DNA of 64,000 nucleotides, taken from NCBI GenBank assembly GCA_026874595.1, contig CM049313.1:45662659-45726658 (forward strand), written 5' to 3'. How positions within the stretch are numbered: the first letter of the stretch is position 1; the number at the start of each line of letters is the position of its first letter. Source of the stretch: Sipunculus nudus. Taxonomy: Eukaryota; Annelida; Sipuncula; Golfingiida; Sipunculidae. A program made the position numbers and the translations under genes. Positions 47,913 through 59,276 of this stretch are shown here, in pieces. The notes under the pieces were generated by a model. It made no database searches, was not told where the DNA came from, and worked only from the letters and a program-made list of their open reading frames with translations.

Positions 47913-48408
47913 ACTCTGTCAAGTCCTTGCACCTGTGGCCTAAGGACTTTAGTTATATTTTAGTTGAACAAATGTGTTAACTGCTTAACTGTCAACAGTT
48001 TATCAAAAAGCCAACCAATGATCATTATATTAGTACAGATCCAATGTTCACCAACTACTCGCAACATTAGGAAACACATGGTCAGGTCACAAAATATTAT
48101 TTGTAATAATTTCTTACCCATCAATACAAACAAATCATATCAACCAACCATAGCCTATATTACATTTTATATTGATCTGTATGTATCAAAGGCAACACCA
48201 GGCTGTACCCTGAAATGAACAGTTTGTTTATCTGTTTGTTACACACCTGCATGCTGATTGAACTACATATTTGTCCTGTGCAGAGTTATATAATTATATT
48301 ATATATCAAAGATGTTATAAACTGACAATCATAGGCTATTCATAGGCTGATTAATTTACAGGTACTACAAGTGCTAATATTTAGCTAGGACAGAACCAGT
48401 ACATTATT

Positions 48409-49286
48409 AGCCCTCAGCCCTTAGGCTGATGGGCTATTGTCGTCCCCCTAGCTGTCCGTCTGTCCGGCATCCGTTAACTTTTACCTTGTGAGCGGGATAT
48501 CTCTAAAAGGATTCACCGTAGGAGTTTTATTTCTTCAGTGAAGAGGTATATTGACAAAATCTCGGTCAAGTTTGAAGATGGGTGACATTGACCTTTTTTT
48601 CTATGTTTTAGAGCTGATTATAGAAAAACACATAGAAGCTTATTTCTCAGGAATCATTGGGTGGATTTTCACAAAACTTACTATGGTCATTGGGGCTGAT
48701 GGTCTGTATCGGCTGCACAAGTTTGGTGGCGCCACCTACAATTTCTGATTTCGAATTAACTTTTATCAGATTTCTCAATTTTGGCCATGTGAGCGGGATA
48801 TCTCTAATAGAATTCACCATAGGAATTTTATTTCTTCAGTGAAGATGTATATCGACAATATCTCTGTCAAGTTCGAAGATGGGGACCTTGACCTATTTTT
48901 CTACGTTTTCGAGCTGATTATAAAATAACACTTAGAAGCTTAATTCTCAGGAACCATTGGGTGGATTTTCACAAAACTTACTATGGTCATTTGGAATGAT
49001 GGTCTGTACTTGGTGCACAAGTTTGGAGGCACCACCTACAATTCCTGATTTTTAATGAATTTTTATCGGATTTTTCAGCTTTGGCCTTGTGAGCAGGAAA
49101 CCTTCTCAAAGCATTTGGTGGATTGTATTGAAACATGGTACATACCTCTCCAGTTTAAATTTATAACTGAGACATGTACAGATAAACATCCATGAGAGAA
49201 CAAATATTTTGTACTTGTTACTGTTACCACCTATAAACACTGTTCTTTTGGCTGAGGGCTTTTGTCAGCTCCTGCTGATGTTCTAG
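48409..49286 (+). mobile_element. HLE-1 in copy B
   Basis: Same ends as copy A. It keeps one perfect palindrome (48,725-48,736) where copy A has a mutated one, so the mutation in A arose after duplication. The 3' hairpin has one change (CAGCTCCTGCTG). Confidence 0.85.
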
Positions 49287-49796
49287 TTATATCAGAAGTA
49301 GACATGCACTTGGGAGTATCATTATATAACTATTTGAGTATATATATATATATATATATAACCATGTAAGTTTAATCTCCAAGTCTTTTAGAATACAGGA
49401 CAGGCCTGCCAAATCACTCCTTTAAATTTACTTAAAATGACACTAATTACTCTTTTTTCACTCTTTATTTAGCAGCAGCCTTTATTTACTCTTCTTTCAT
49501 TGAAAAAGTTCCGATATATACTATTTCTCTCATGCTTTAACAGTCCAGATAAAACAAATTGAGGACACTTCGTAATTTTTGTGTGTGCAAATGTACAGCA
49601 TGTCTCACATTAAAGTTTGTTAAAATGTCTCATCTTCATGCAGGGGGATGTGCAATGAATATTTCTGACTTTTTGGAGTTATATATATATCTATATATAG
49701 ATATATATATATATACTTAGAACGAGAAGCACATCTTTATTCAATTTGTTGTAAAAAATTATGGGGAATTGCCACAAATTTTACTCTTTTTTTTTT

Positions 49797-50272
49797 ATGC
49801 CCCCGCCACAAAGTGGCCGGCAATATAGTTTTACCCATGTCCGTCATTCCGTCCTTCCGTCATTCCGAAATCAAACAGTTGTACAGACTTTTTTTCGCAA
49901 TGCCTGCAGATATTGGCCTGATTTTTGGTGTGTGGGCAGATAATGACAGTTACAGATCGAGTTCGTGTTTCGTCCTGGTTGACCTACTTTTGATTGTTTT
50001 ACGGCTCCTAAACATAAAAAATTTCAGGAAAGACAGAAATTTTTATGGAAAATGCATATGTATGGACTTTTTTTCACAATGCCTGCATATACTGGCATGA
50101 TTTTTGGTGTGTTGCTTGATAATGACCCGTTACAGATCGAGTTTGCATTTTGCCCTTGTTGACCTACTTTTGACCATACGACACCTCCTGAACTTAAAAA
50201 TTTTTTCAAAATTTTACAAATGTTTCTAATTTGCCCCAGGGGGGGGCATTCGTGTCGTTCCGACACATCTAG
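49797..50272 (+). mobile_element. HLE-4 in copy B, 476 bp, Helentron-like
   Basis: It starts ATGCCCCCGCCACAAAGTGG (hairpin GCCAC-AAA-GTGGC), then carries a CCGTCATTCCGTCCTTCCG tract. Two internal half-units share TTTTTTTCRCAATGCCTGCA, TGATTTTTGGTGTG, CAGATCGAGTT and TTGACCTACTTTTGA. Near the 3' end GGGGGCAT is the reverse complement of the 5' ATGCCCCC, then hairpin GTGTCG-TTC-CGACAC and ATCTAG followed by T. The site is a T tract: copy A has T9 uninterrupted, here T10 precedes and T3 follows the element. So no target duplication beyond T residues is visible. Overlapping open frames on both strands look incidental. Confidence 0.87.
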
Positions 50273-50779
50273 TTTCAAAGAAGGCTACTCTCTTTTTACG
50301 AGAGCACCGTCTCTTTTTTCGGTGATTTACCTTTTGCAGGCCTGCAGGTGTTGTTTGTATTGTTTTATTGAAACCAGAATTCATATGTGATGATGATTAC
50401 ATGAATGCCTGTGTATCTGATCATCAGACAGTATGAAAAATGTCATTCAATTTTTACAGTCAAGTTTAATTCACATTCAATTTCTTACCCATCAATACAA
50501 ACAAATCATATCAACCAACCATAGCCTATATTACATTTTATATTGATCTGTATGTATCAAAGGCAACACCAGGCTGTACCCTGAAATGAACAGTTTGTTT
50601 ATCTGTTTGTTACACACCTGCATGCTGATTGAACTACATATTTGTCCTGTGCAGAGTTATATAATTATATTATATATCAAAGATGTTGTAAACTGACAAT
50701 CATAGGCTATTCATAGGCTGATTAATTTACAGGTACTACAAGTGCTAATATTTAGCTAGGACAGAACCAGTACATTATT

Positions 50780-51657
50780 AGCCCTCAGCCCTTAGGCTGA
50801 TGGGCTATTGTCGTCCCCCTAGCTGTCCGTCTGTCCAGCATCCGTTAACTTTTACCTTGTGAGCGGGATATCTCTAAAAGGATTCACCGTAGGAGTTTTA
50901 TTTCTTCAGTGAAGAGGTATATTGACAAAATCTCGGTCAAGTTTGAAGATGGGTGACATTGACCTTTTTTTCTATGTTTTAGAGCTGATTATAGAAAAAC
51001 ACATAGAAGCTTATTTCTCAGGAATCATTGGGTGGATTTTCACAAAACTTACTATGGTCATTGGGACTGATGGTCTGTATCGGCTGCACACGTTTGGTGG
51101 CGCCACCTACAATTTCTGATTTCGAATTAACTTTTATCAGATTTCTCAATTTTGGCCATGTGAGCGGGATATCTCTAATAGAATTTACCATAGGAATTTT
51201 ATTTCTTCAGTGAAGATGTATATCGACAATATCTCTGTCAAGTTCGAAGATGGGGACCTTGACCTATTTTTCTACGTTTTCGAGCTGATTATAGAATAAC
51301 ACTTAGAAGCTTAATTCTCAGGAACCATTGGGTGGATTTTCACAAAACTTACTATGGTCATTTGGAATGATGGTCTGTACTTGGTGCACAAGTTTGGAGG
51401 CACCACCTACAATTCCTGATTTTAAATGATTTTTTATCAGATTTTTCAGCTTTGGCCTTGTGAGCAGGAAACCTTCTCAAAGCATTTGGTGGATTGTATT
51501 GAAACATGGTACATACCTCTCCAGTTTAAATTTATAACTGAGACATTTACAGATAAACATCCATGAGAGAACAAATATTTTGTACTTGTTACTGTTACCA
51601 CCTATAAACACTGTTCTTTTGGCTGAGGGCTTTTGTCAGCTTCTGCTGATGTTCTAG
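50780..51657 (+). mobile_element. HLE-1 in copy C
   Basis: Same ends as in A and B, with a perfect palindrome at 51,096-51,107. It is very close to the copy B version. Confidence 0.85.
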
Positions 51658-52162
51658 TTATATCAGAAGTAGACATGCACTTGGGAGTATCATTATATAA
51701 CTATTTGAGTATATAAATATATATATAACCATGTAAGTTTAATCTCCAAGTCTTTTAGAATACAGGACAGGCCTGCCAAATCACTCCTTTAAATTTACTT
51801 AAAATGACACTAATTACTCTTTTTTCACTCTTTATTTAGCAGCAGCCTTTTTTTACTCTTCTTTCATTGAAAAAGTTCCGATATATACTATTTCTCTCAT
51901 GCTTTAACAGTCCAGTTAAAACAAATTGAGGACACTTCGTAATTTTTGTGTGTGCAAATGTACAGCATGTCTCACATTAAAGTTTGTTAAAATGTCTCAT
52001 CTTCATGCAGGGGGATGTGCAATGAATATTTCTGACTTTTTGGAGTTATATATATATCTATATATAGATATATATATATATACTTAGAACGAGAAGCACA
52101 TCTTTATTCAATTTGTTGTAAAAAATTATGGGGAATTGCCACAAATTTTACTCTTTTTTTTT

Positions 52163-52638
52163 ATGCCCCCGCCACAAAGTGGCCGGCAATATAGTTTTAC
52201 CCATGTCCGTCATTCCGTCCTTCCGTCATTCCGAAATCAAACAGTTGTACAGACTTTTTTTCGCAATGCCTGCAGATATTGGCCTGATTTTTGGTGTGTG
52301 GGCAGATAATGACAGTTACAGATCGAGTTCGTGTTTCGTCCTGGTTGACCTACTTTTGATTGTTTTACGGCTCCTAAACATAAAAAATTTCAGGAAAGAC
52401 AGAAATTTTTATGGAAAATGCATATGTATGGACTTTTTTTCACAATGCCTGCATATACTGGCATGATTTTTGGTGTGTTGCTTGATAATGACCCGTTACA
52501 GATCGAGTTTGCATTTTGCCCTTGTAGACCTACTTTTGAATATACGACACCTCCTGAACTTAAAAATTTTTTCAAAATTTTACAAATGTTTCTAATTTGC
52601 CCCAGGGGGGGGCATTCGTGTCGTTTCGACACATCTAG
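52163..52638 (+). mobile_element. HLE-4 in copy C, 476 bp
   Basis: Same length and insertion site as in copy B. The 3' hairpin reads GTGTCG-TTT-CGACAC. Differences from the copy B version are few (for example GTAGACC for GTTGACC near 52,525), so the two became separate recently. Confidence 0.87.
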
Positions 52639-53513
52639 TTTCAAAGAAGGCTACTCTCTTTTTACGAGAGCACCGTCTCTTTTTTTCGGTGATTTACCTT
52701 TTGCAGGCCTGCAGGTGTTGTTTGTATTGTTTTATTGAAACCAGAATTCATATGTGATGATGATTACATGAATGCCTGTGTATCTGATCATCAGACTGTA
52801 TGAAAAATGTCATTCAATTTTTACAGTCAAGTTTAATTCACATGCAAAACAATGTATATTTTAAATCCTTATAGGCTGAGCACCCGCGACATATGGCTCA
52901 TCATTTGACCTGCCAACCCATTAATAATCATAAACATATGTGAAATATTACGTAATCCTGTGCCTGGATGGAAGTCACTGAGACAGAGAACTTCTGTAGC
53001 TGCTCATGCAGGTAATGGTCTATGCAGTGATTTAGGTAAATCCCTGATATTTTCATTTTTGCTCATCTGGCCATAGGCTGAATGAACTTAATGATGCCCT
53101 GGTGACCTGTTGTCCATCATCAGTCAGCAGTTTTCAAAATGCTTACTCTCCTTTAACTGTTGACTGATTTTGACACTTTTAATTTGATCTAATAGGGCTA
53201 AATGTGCCATTTGAATCTTCTACTCATGATTTTAAACCTTGAGGTAGGGCAAAATGATATATATCAACTTTCTGTGATGGAAGTTCATCACACACAATTA
53301 CATAATTTTATGTTATGTGGGTGCATGGTTAGCACTGTCATTGATGTTCTGGCAAGTACATCAAGGGCTTTTCCTTAGAGAGGAAAACAATACTGAAGAG
53401 TCTTGGACACACAGGTTGACAACTTTCTGAAGAATCAGATTTATTTTAGAGTTTCTCGAGGAGAGGGCACATGAATCAAATTGTAAAAGACTATGGAACC
53501 TTAAATCATTTTT

Positions 53514-53881
53514 AGCTCAGCTAACTTTTAATTCATCTGAGCTGTAATACTTATAGTCCTTATAATGTCTGTTGCCTGTCTAGCTGTCTAGCTGTCCATC
53601 CAGTCGTCCATTAACATGGCATGTTTATAAACCATTGGACCTTCAAATCCAAAATTTGACATACTGTTAGCTATTCTTAAGTTCTTTTATAAAAAACTGG
53701 AATTTCAGTCACTGCCACATTAATTAATCTTTTGGTATCCAGTAAAAGCCTGTTGTTACACTTCAAGAGTGGGTCGTATTAAAATAACTGGTGTTGTTTT
53801 GTTTATATTGGGCATTGATATTCCTCTTTATATTTCCTATGTCATTCCATGCCAGAAATTAGGTCAATATTGCATAATTTT
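53514..53881 (+). mobile_element. HLE-2 fragment at the right edge of copy C
   Basis: The 5' start AGCTCAGCTAACTTTTAATT with a damaged hairpin and a CTGTCTAGCTGTC tract, then AATCCAAAATTTGACATACT, TTACACTTCAAGAGTGGG, ATTGATATTCCTCT and GCCAGAAATTAGGTCAATAT, following the HLE-2 long core with gaps. It is cut by the next HLE-2 start at 53,882. Confidence 0.6.
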
Positions 53882-54650
53882 AGCTCAGCTGACTGAAAAA
53901 CATCTTAGGTATGGCGATCAGTTGTTGTCCATCTGCAGTTGGGTCAGCCCTCTGGTTGTCTGTTAACAGGGCTCATATGCTAACTGTTGGTCCCAGAATC
54001 TTCTAACTTGACATCCAAGAAAAATCTTGCTAGACATGAAATAAGGTCACTGCAACCTATATTGTCAATGAGTCTTAAGGGCATGTTTGTGCCCCCCTCC
54101 AGAATAATTAAAAGATTAAATGTTACAAAAGCTCCAGTGTCTGAATAACTAATACATTGCCATCTTTCCATGCATATTGATCATGGAGAGTTTTATCAGT
54201 TCCTGAAGACTGGTGGTGCCACCTTTATTTTTTTCTATTTTTTACATATTTATTTCCAATTGTAAGACCCTCAAAATTATGCAGTCAGTCCGTTGACAGG
54301 GTACAAACCACTACACCTAGAAGCCTCTTAACTTACATTCAGAGAGGTCCTTGGAAAATCTCCTCGGAAACCTGAAATGAGGTAATTGTGACCTAAACTC
54401 TGCAAGTGACTCCCCAAAATATGATTATTATTATCCAAAAGGTCAGATAGGGAACAAATTGAATCTGTTAGCCCTAACATTTGTACATTTAACATTCTTA
54501 CTTAACAATTCAGGGAAGTCTTAGGCAGATCTCCTTAGAAGCCTTAAATTAGGTCATGGTGACCTATATTCTGTGAGTTACTGGCCAAATACATGATTTT
54601 GAGCACGAATTGTAGCAGTTGGGCCCTGTTAGTGGTGTGCAAGTTACTCA
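53882..54650 (+). mobile_element. HLE-2 short form, decayed, 3' end not found
   Basis: The start AGCTCAGCTGACTGAAAAAC follows TTTT. Two to three diverged core units follow: AGAATCTTCTAACTTGACAT, AAATAAGGTCACTGCAACCT, TTACAAAAGCTCCAGTGTCT, ATTGATCATGGAGAG, ACTGGTGGTGCCACCTTTAT (palindrome decay form at 54,212), then TTAAATTAGGTCATGGTGAC. No CTTGTT end was recognised. Confidence 0.6.
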
Positions 54651-55147
54651 AATAAATTGATCATTGGTAGTTTTCTGTCATACGTACTCGATTAAATCAA
54701 TTACATTTTCGCAAAATCAATCAAAAACACTTACGTTTGCACATCAAAAGAATTCTTATTAACTTATATGAAAGATGGGTTCGCATTTTGCTTTTTTTTT
54801 TTTGCTGTCTGCATTTTCTTAGATTTTATAGGGAAAAAGCTATAAAAAAATGTTTTAAAGCTTCTCTGAAACTGTCCAGCTAAATAATTAATATTCACAG
54901 AAATAATCACTGAAACAATCTCTGTCAAGTTTGTTCGAATGGTTCCACTTCAGTGAATTTTGGCCAAGTTACAGGAAGCTGAACTTTGTCATTTGCCCAA
55001 AAAATGATAATGAAGTTACAATATCAGAAAAGGCTGCAGCTATAAATTTTATGCAGATGTTGGTTGAATGAGTTGTATTTGGAATTGAGGTTGTGTTATT
55101 TTATCTGTGGGCAAAATCGTACACTGTCAGCCACAATGCACATTTTT
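54651..55147. other. AT-rich DNA, no feature recognised
   Basis: Unique-looking, with short poly-T tracts. The T5 at 55,143-55,147 is the insertion target of the following element. Confidence 0.5.
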
Positions 55148-57753
55148 AGCTCAGCTGACTATAAGTCATCTGAGCTATAGTCGTGGTCCATTGTCCGTCG
55201 TCCGTCCGTCTGTCCGTCCGTCCGTCCGTCCGTCCGTCCGTCCGTAGATGTGGCACGTTTTGAAACCGTAAGACCTAGGAATCCAAAATTCGGCATAATG
55301 TTAGATGTCCCCAAGATCTCCTACCAAGCCGAAAACTGGGTGTTTGCAACTTCGTTCCTTTTAGAAATTAAGGAAAAACCTCAATTTTTTATTAAAAACC
55401 TATTTTCACACTTCAGGACTGCCTAATATCAAAACCACTCATCTGTTTTACGTCATATTTACCATAAATATTCCTCTATATAGTTCCTATGTACATGCCA
55501 GAAAATATGTCTGTACTATTTAATTTAAAAAAGTTATGGGCCCAAACATAATGCATTTTGTAAAAAATCAGAAAAGATATTTGATCACTTAACACAAAAA
55601 ATGTTAATGCTATGGACCTTTTTTCCAGTAATATAACTTTAATTAATCAAAATTAAATTGTATACCCAAAATTAGATGAAAATCTTTTAAATTTTTTAAA
55701 ATATTAATAAAAATAAAAAATTGGTACCTTAAATTTTGCCCAACTTTGACCATGGCACGTTTTTTTCCTGTAAGTACTGTGGATTTAATTTTCACAGCAT
55801 GTTTTTGTTAGCATTTCAACTGTTAACACCAAAAATTTGAAACCAGTTGATCAAAAACTGTAGATTTTAATCAAGTTTTCAAGCACCATGTAACATATTG
55901 TTTACATCAAGCTAGTGTTATGCAGTTTGCAAGAACTCAACTCCCCAGCTTCAGCTCCAAGTTCCTTAAATTCGGCATACAGTTAGATGTCTCCAAAATG
56001 CCCTACCATGCCAAGAATTTGGTCACTAGGACATTCCAGATATTAATGAAAAACTTCATTTTTCCATTAAAAACCCATTGTTACACTTCAAGACTGCCTA
56101 ATATCAAAACCACTGATCTGACTTTAATCATAAATAATATACATATTTTTCATTCTCTATGCACATGCCAGAATGATGTCAGTATTGTGTAATTTTTTTA
56201 AGTTATGGGCCCAAACATAATGCACTTTGTAAAAAATCAAGAAATATATTTACTCCCTTAACAAGAGCATTGCTGAAGCTAGAGATTTTTTTGTCAGGGA
56301 TGTAACATTATTTAATCAAGATTCAATTCAATACCCAAAATTAGTTCTGAATTTTTCAAATTTTATTTAGTATAAATATAAAATTAGTACCTTAAATTTT
56401 CCCCAACTGTGACCATGGCACGTTTGTTTCCTGTGAGCACTGTTGATATAATTTTCATATCATGCACACATAAGCATCTCCACTTTTTAGTTTAGAAAGC
56501 TGAAAGAAATTGGCCAAAAATTGTAGCTTTTATTAATGTTTTTTATGAGACCCTGTCAGACTTTGGCTCTCTCCAGCCCCTCTTGAGTCACCTGTATGTT
56601 GACCTTGTTGACCTTTCATCAAATTATGCACGCTTGAGGCGAGGCATACATGGAATCCAGGCAGCTTATGGCAAGCCACAGTTGATCCAGGTGTCCAACC
56701 CAACTCATCTAGTAGTTTTAACCAAGAACATAACAAAAAACAATAAATTAATAAATTTTAATTGGTTTTTAATAACAAATTAAAGAAAAAGATGTTAGTT
56801 TATAATAACAGGAAATTAACTTGCAGTTACTTCTTGTATCGATGGTAGAATGTCACATATTCCAAATAATACCATGCAGTCACCTATGTCATTTTTCAGT
56901 TCAATTTTAATGATAAAGAAGTAAATCAAATTATTCATTACTAATCATTAGGGATCATATGAAGGTAATTAGACAAAGATGAAGTTGATAATATTAATCT
57001 AGATTCCTGCTGTGTCTAGTGTGTACATTGATGTGAAATTAGTCCAAAATGAATTTTTTACAATTATTTTTTAATATAAATAAAAGCCATAAAACCAGGT
57101 ACTTATGATCATTATTTAAATGTGTGAATTTTGTATATTCTGGATTCTCAACATCATTGTTTGGTGAAAACTGAATAAATTCCAGACATGGTGCAAATAC
57201 TTTGTAATTGTATTTAAATACGAATATGATTTTGTACTCCATTATAAAATTTCTTGCATAAAGAATGGGAATTCAGGTAAAAATGAAAATATATGAATAC
57301 TCATGCAAATACTTTCAAAATGTATTCATGAATGCATTCATGAATATATTCATTAATATTATTTTAATAATCATATCAGTTATATTTCATTTTAAAAAAT
57401 CATATGATTCTCTTATTATTTTTAATAAAAATTATATTTGGGACAATATTTGTATTTTTTTTAATAAATAGTTAAACTCTTATATTATCTCTTATTATAT
57501 GTTCTGCTTATAAGTTATATGGCCAAGTCAAAATCTGTGTGACAATAGTGCTCCATTTGTTAATAAAATAAATGAAATCAATCCTCTTCCCTGTCTCCAA
57601 AGGTACTATCAATATCATACATAAGCTAAACAACAACAACTCATAATACAGCTTATATTTATTATCACACAAAACCAGCATGTGCCTCATTTCTAAATAA
57701 TATTACTTTATCATATATAACAGCTGAGCGTCGTGACCCATAGGTCCCTTGTT
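55148..57753 (+). mobile_element. HLE-2 long form, copy 2, about 2.6 kb
   Basis: Same 5' hairpin as copy 1, a longer GTCC tract (55,197-55,246), the same two core units of about 660 bp and the same 3' end (CAGCTGAGC, GACCCATAGGTC hairpin, CCTTGTT). It retains about 270 bp near 57,390-57,660 that copy 1 lacks and is otherwise highly similar over its whole length. No rolling-circle Rep or helicase domain is visible; all frames are short, so it is non-autonomous despite its length. Confidence 0.87.
56547..56726 (+). other. Exon-like patch inside HLE-2 long copy 2
   Basis: The counterpart of 16,213-16,392, with one base changed (GGCAAGCC for GGCCAGCC). The plus frame stays open. This near-identity does not by itself show selection because the whole element is well conserved between copies. 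Confidence 0.4.
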
Positions 57754-57960
57754 GTATAAGGAGTTGGAGTAAAAGAACCTCAAGAATAACATTGCATGTC
57801 CATGTAATTTTATTTTAGTTTCATTCTCTTGACAATTTTGTTATTTAGTGATGTAAACTATATATTAGTAACTGCTTTATGTTTGCCTACAAGATTATTG
57901 CTTGTAGGGAGTGAAATTAAAACAGCTCATTACAGGAAATGTGAATTATCTGCCAATCTA

Positions 57961-59079
57961 TTAAGGGACCTATTTTGTTGTACCCTACATCCATCCATCT
58001 GTTAAGTTTAAGTATCACCCTAATACCTTACTGGGGCTTTGATGGATTTTCACTTAACTCACCTTAACTGCTAACCAGTAGATTCTCTTGCCGGAATTTG
58101 ATTATAGGCAAAACCTGTGCATATTCAATAAGGCTAGAGGTCACTAGGTTACTTTAGAGTGTCCCGCAATAAATTACGAGGAATAGGGTGGATATTAATA
58201 AAACTAAAAAGTGATGTTAATTGTGTGATGTTAATCAATGAAATATCACGCAGAAGTTCGATTTCCAGCAAAAGCCACACATATATAATGAAGTCAGAAG
58301 TCACTACAATTTGGAGGCACCATGATGACTTAAATTCCCAAAAATCCTATGGATTTTTATAAAACTCATGATTCATATTTACCAACAAATTTTCTCACCT
58401 CAGTTAAATTCTCAGTAAAATTCAAGCATGTTTAAAGGGACAACCTTAAGAATAAATTTGTACTTGCAAAAATATTGCCCTGAAACCATTTGCTTACACC
58501 TGTAGTCTCCATGTTAAGAATAGTGGACCTGGCTCGATCACTCCTGTAAACATAAACACAGCGATTGTGTCGCCTGGCCACATCACGTGTCAATCAGTGG
58601 ATGCACTGACTGATTTGTTCAAAAAAATGTAATACATGTTTCCCGCTGACTGAAACATTGAGTGTTGCGGCTCACAAAGGACCTCCAGTCACGGCCTTGT
58701 TATGGAAAACGGACACACGTGGACTGTCTACCAACATGCAGAGTCATCACAAGGTCTTAAACAGCCGTATGGGAGGTACTGAGACTGTATGCTGGGGTGG
58801 TTTTGCTGAAAAAGCAAAACTGAACTGATAGTGTGAAAGAATAGACATGATATTGCTCCTGGTTATGTCCCTTAATGAGGTCAGAGGTCACCACTTTTTT
58901 GTGGCACCACCCAGACTTACAAAAAAACTGATGGATTTTCCTAATACTTATGATGAGTATTAAATGATACAGTATCTCACCTGAATTTGCATTCCCAGCA
59001 AATTCATGCATATTTAATGAGGTCAGAGATCACCAATTATGCAACTGGCGTATTTTGCACCATCTGTGGTGCTCTTATT
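57961..59079 (+). mobile_element. HLE-7, copy 2, carrying a MITE
   Basis: Begins near AAGGGACCTATTTTGTTG with a CATCCATCCATCTG tract. Diverged units have GGGGCTTTGATGGATTTTCA, TGCATATTCAATAAGG, an AGGTCA-type box (GAGGTCAGAGGTCACCAC at 58,878) and TTTGTGGCACCACCCA. The 3' end is hairpin GCACC-ATCTGT-GGTGC (59,057-59,072) followed by TCTTATT, parallel to the CTTGTT ends of HLE-2. It is interrupted by the 437-bp element at 58,436-58,872. The 5' boundary and an asymmetric repeat are not certain. Confidence 0.62.
58436..58872. mobile_element. Harbinger-like MITE, 437 bp, with TAA duplication
   Basis: The left end is AGGGACAACCTTAAG; the right end on the opposite strand is AGGGACATAACC. TAA flanks both sides (58,433-58,435; 58,873-58,875), the 3-bp TWA-type duplication of PIF/Harbinger elements. 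The host repeat shows what the site looked like: CATATTTAATGAGGTCAGAG at 59,008 aligns with CATGTTTAA / TAATGAGGTCAGAG split here. The insert is clearly GC-richer than its host. No coding sequence. Confidence 0.75.
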
Positions 59080-59276
59080 TATTCATGTTCTCTATATTAA
59101 GTTAATTGTGAAAAGACCTATTGTTGAAGATACTTTAACAGGAAGTATAGCTGACTGAAAGTCAACTACTTATTGAAATGGTGCTTTATCCATCATCCAT
59201 CAGTCTAGCTGTATTCTCTACAAAGACCTGTCGTCCTTTTTCTTTACCTGAGAGGATATAGGCTATCTACAACACC

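Larger units (their letters stand above)
47913..50478. repeat. 2.9-kb tandem repeat, copy B, right end deleted
   Basis: Nearly identical to copy A from its start up to TTCACAT (50,476), plus a 476-bp HLE-4 insertion. It then jumps to AATTTCTTACCC, which lies 195 bp inside the unit. About 830 bp of the right end of B and 195 bp of the left end of C are missing, as expected from one deletion of about 1.0 kb across the B-C junction; the shared bases AATTT at the join suggest microhomology. Confidence 0.88.
50479..53670. repeat. 2.9-kb tandem repeat, copy C, left end deleted
   Basis: Corresponds to copy A from 45,191 to 47,912, with the HLE-4 insertion at the same site as in B. The interrupted AT tract (ATATCTATATATAGATAT) is shared by B and C but not by A, so B and C are closest relatives. 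After ATACTGTTAG at 53,670 the HLE-2 sequence continues into unique flank, so C marks the original right boundary. Confidence 0.88.

Noticed and set aside
45634-51213. Recurring short proteins at 45,634, 48,551, 50,922 and next to them
   Set aside because: They recur only because HLE-1 sits in each copy of the 2.9-kb repeat; they read through the TGACC and palindrome boxes and differ by random substitutions.
14817-57753. The two long HLE-2 copies as a 2.4-kb segmental duplication
   Set aside because: Similarity stops exactly at the hairpin start and the CCTTGTT end in both copies and the flanks differ, so they are separate transposon insertions.
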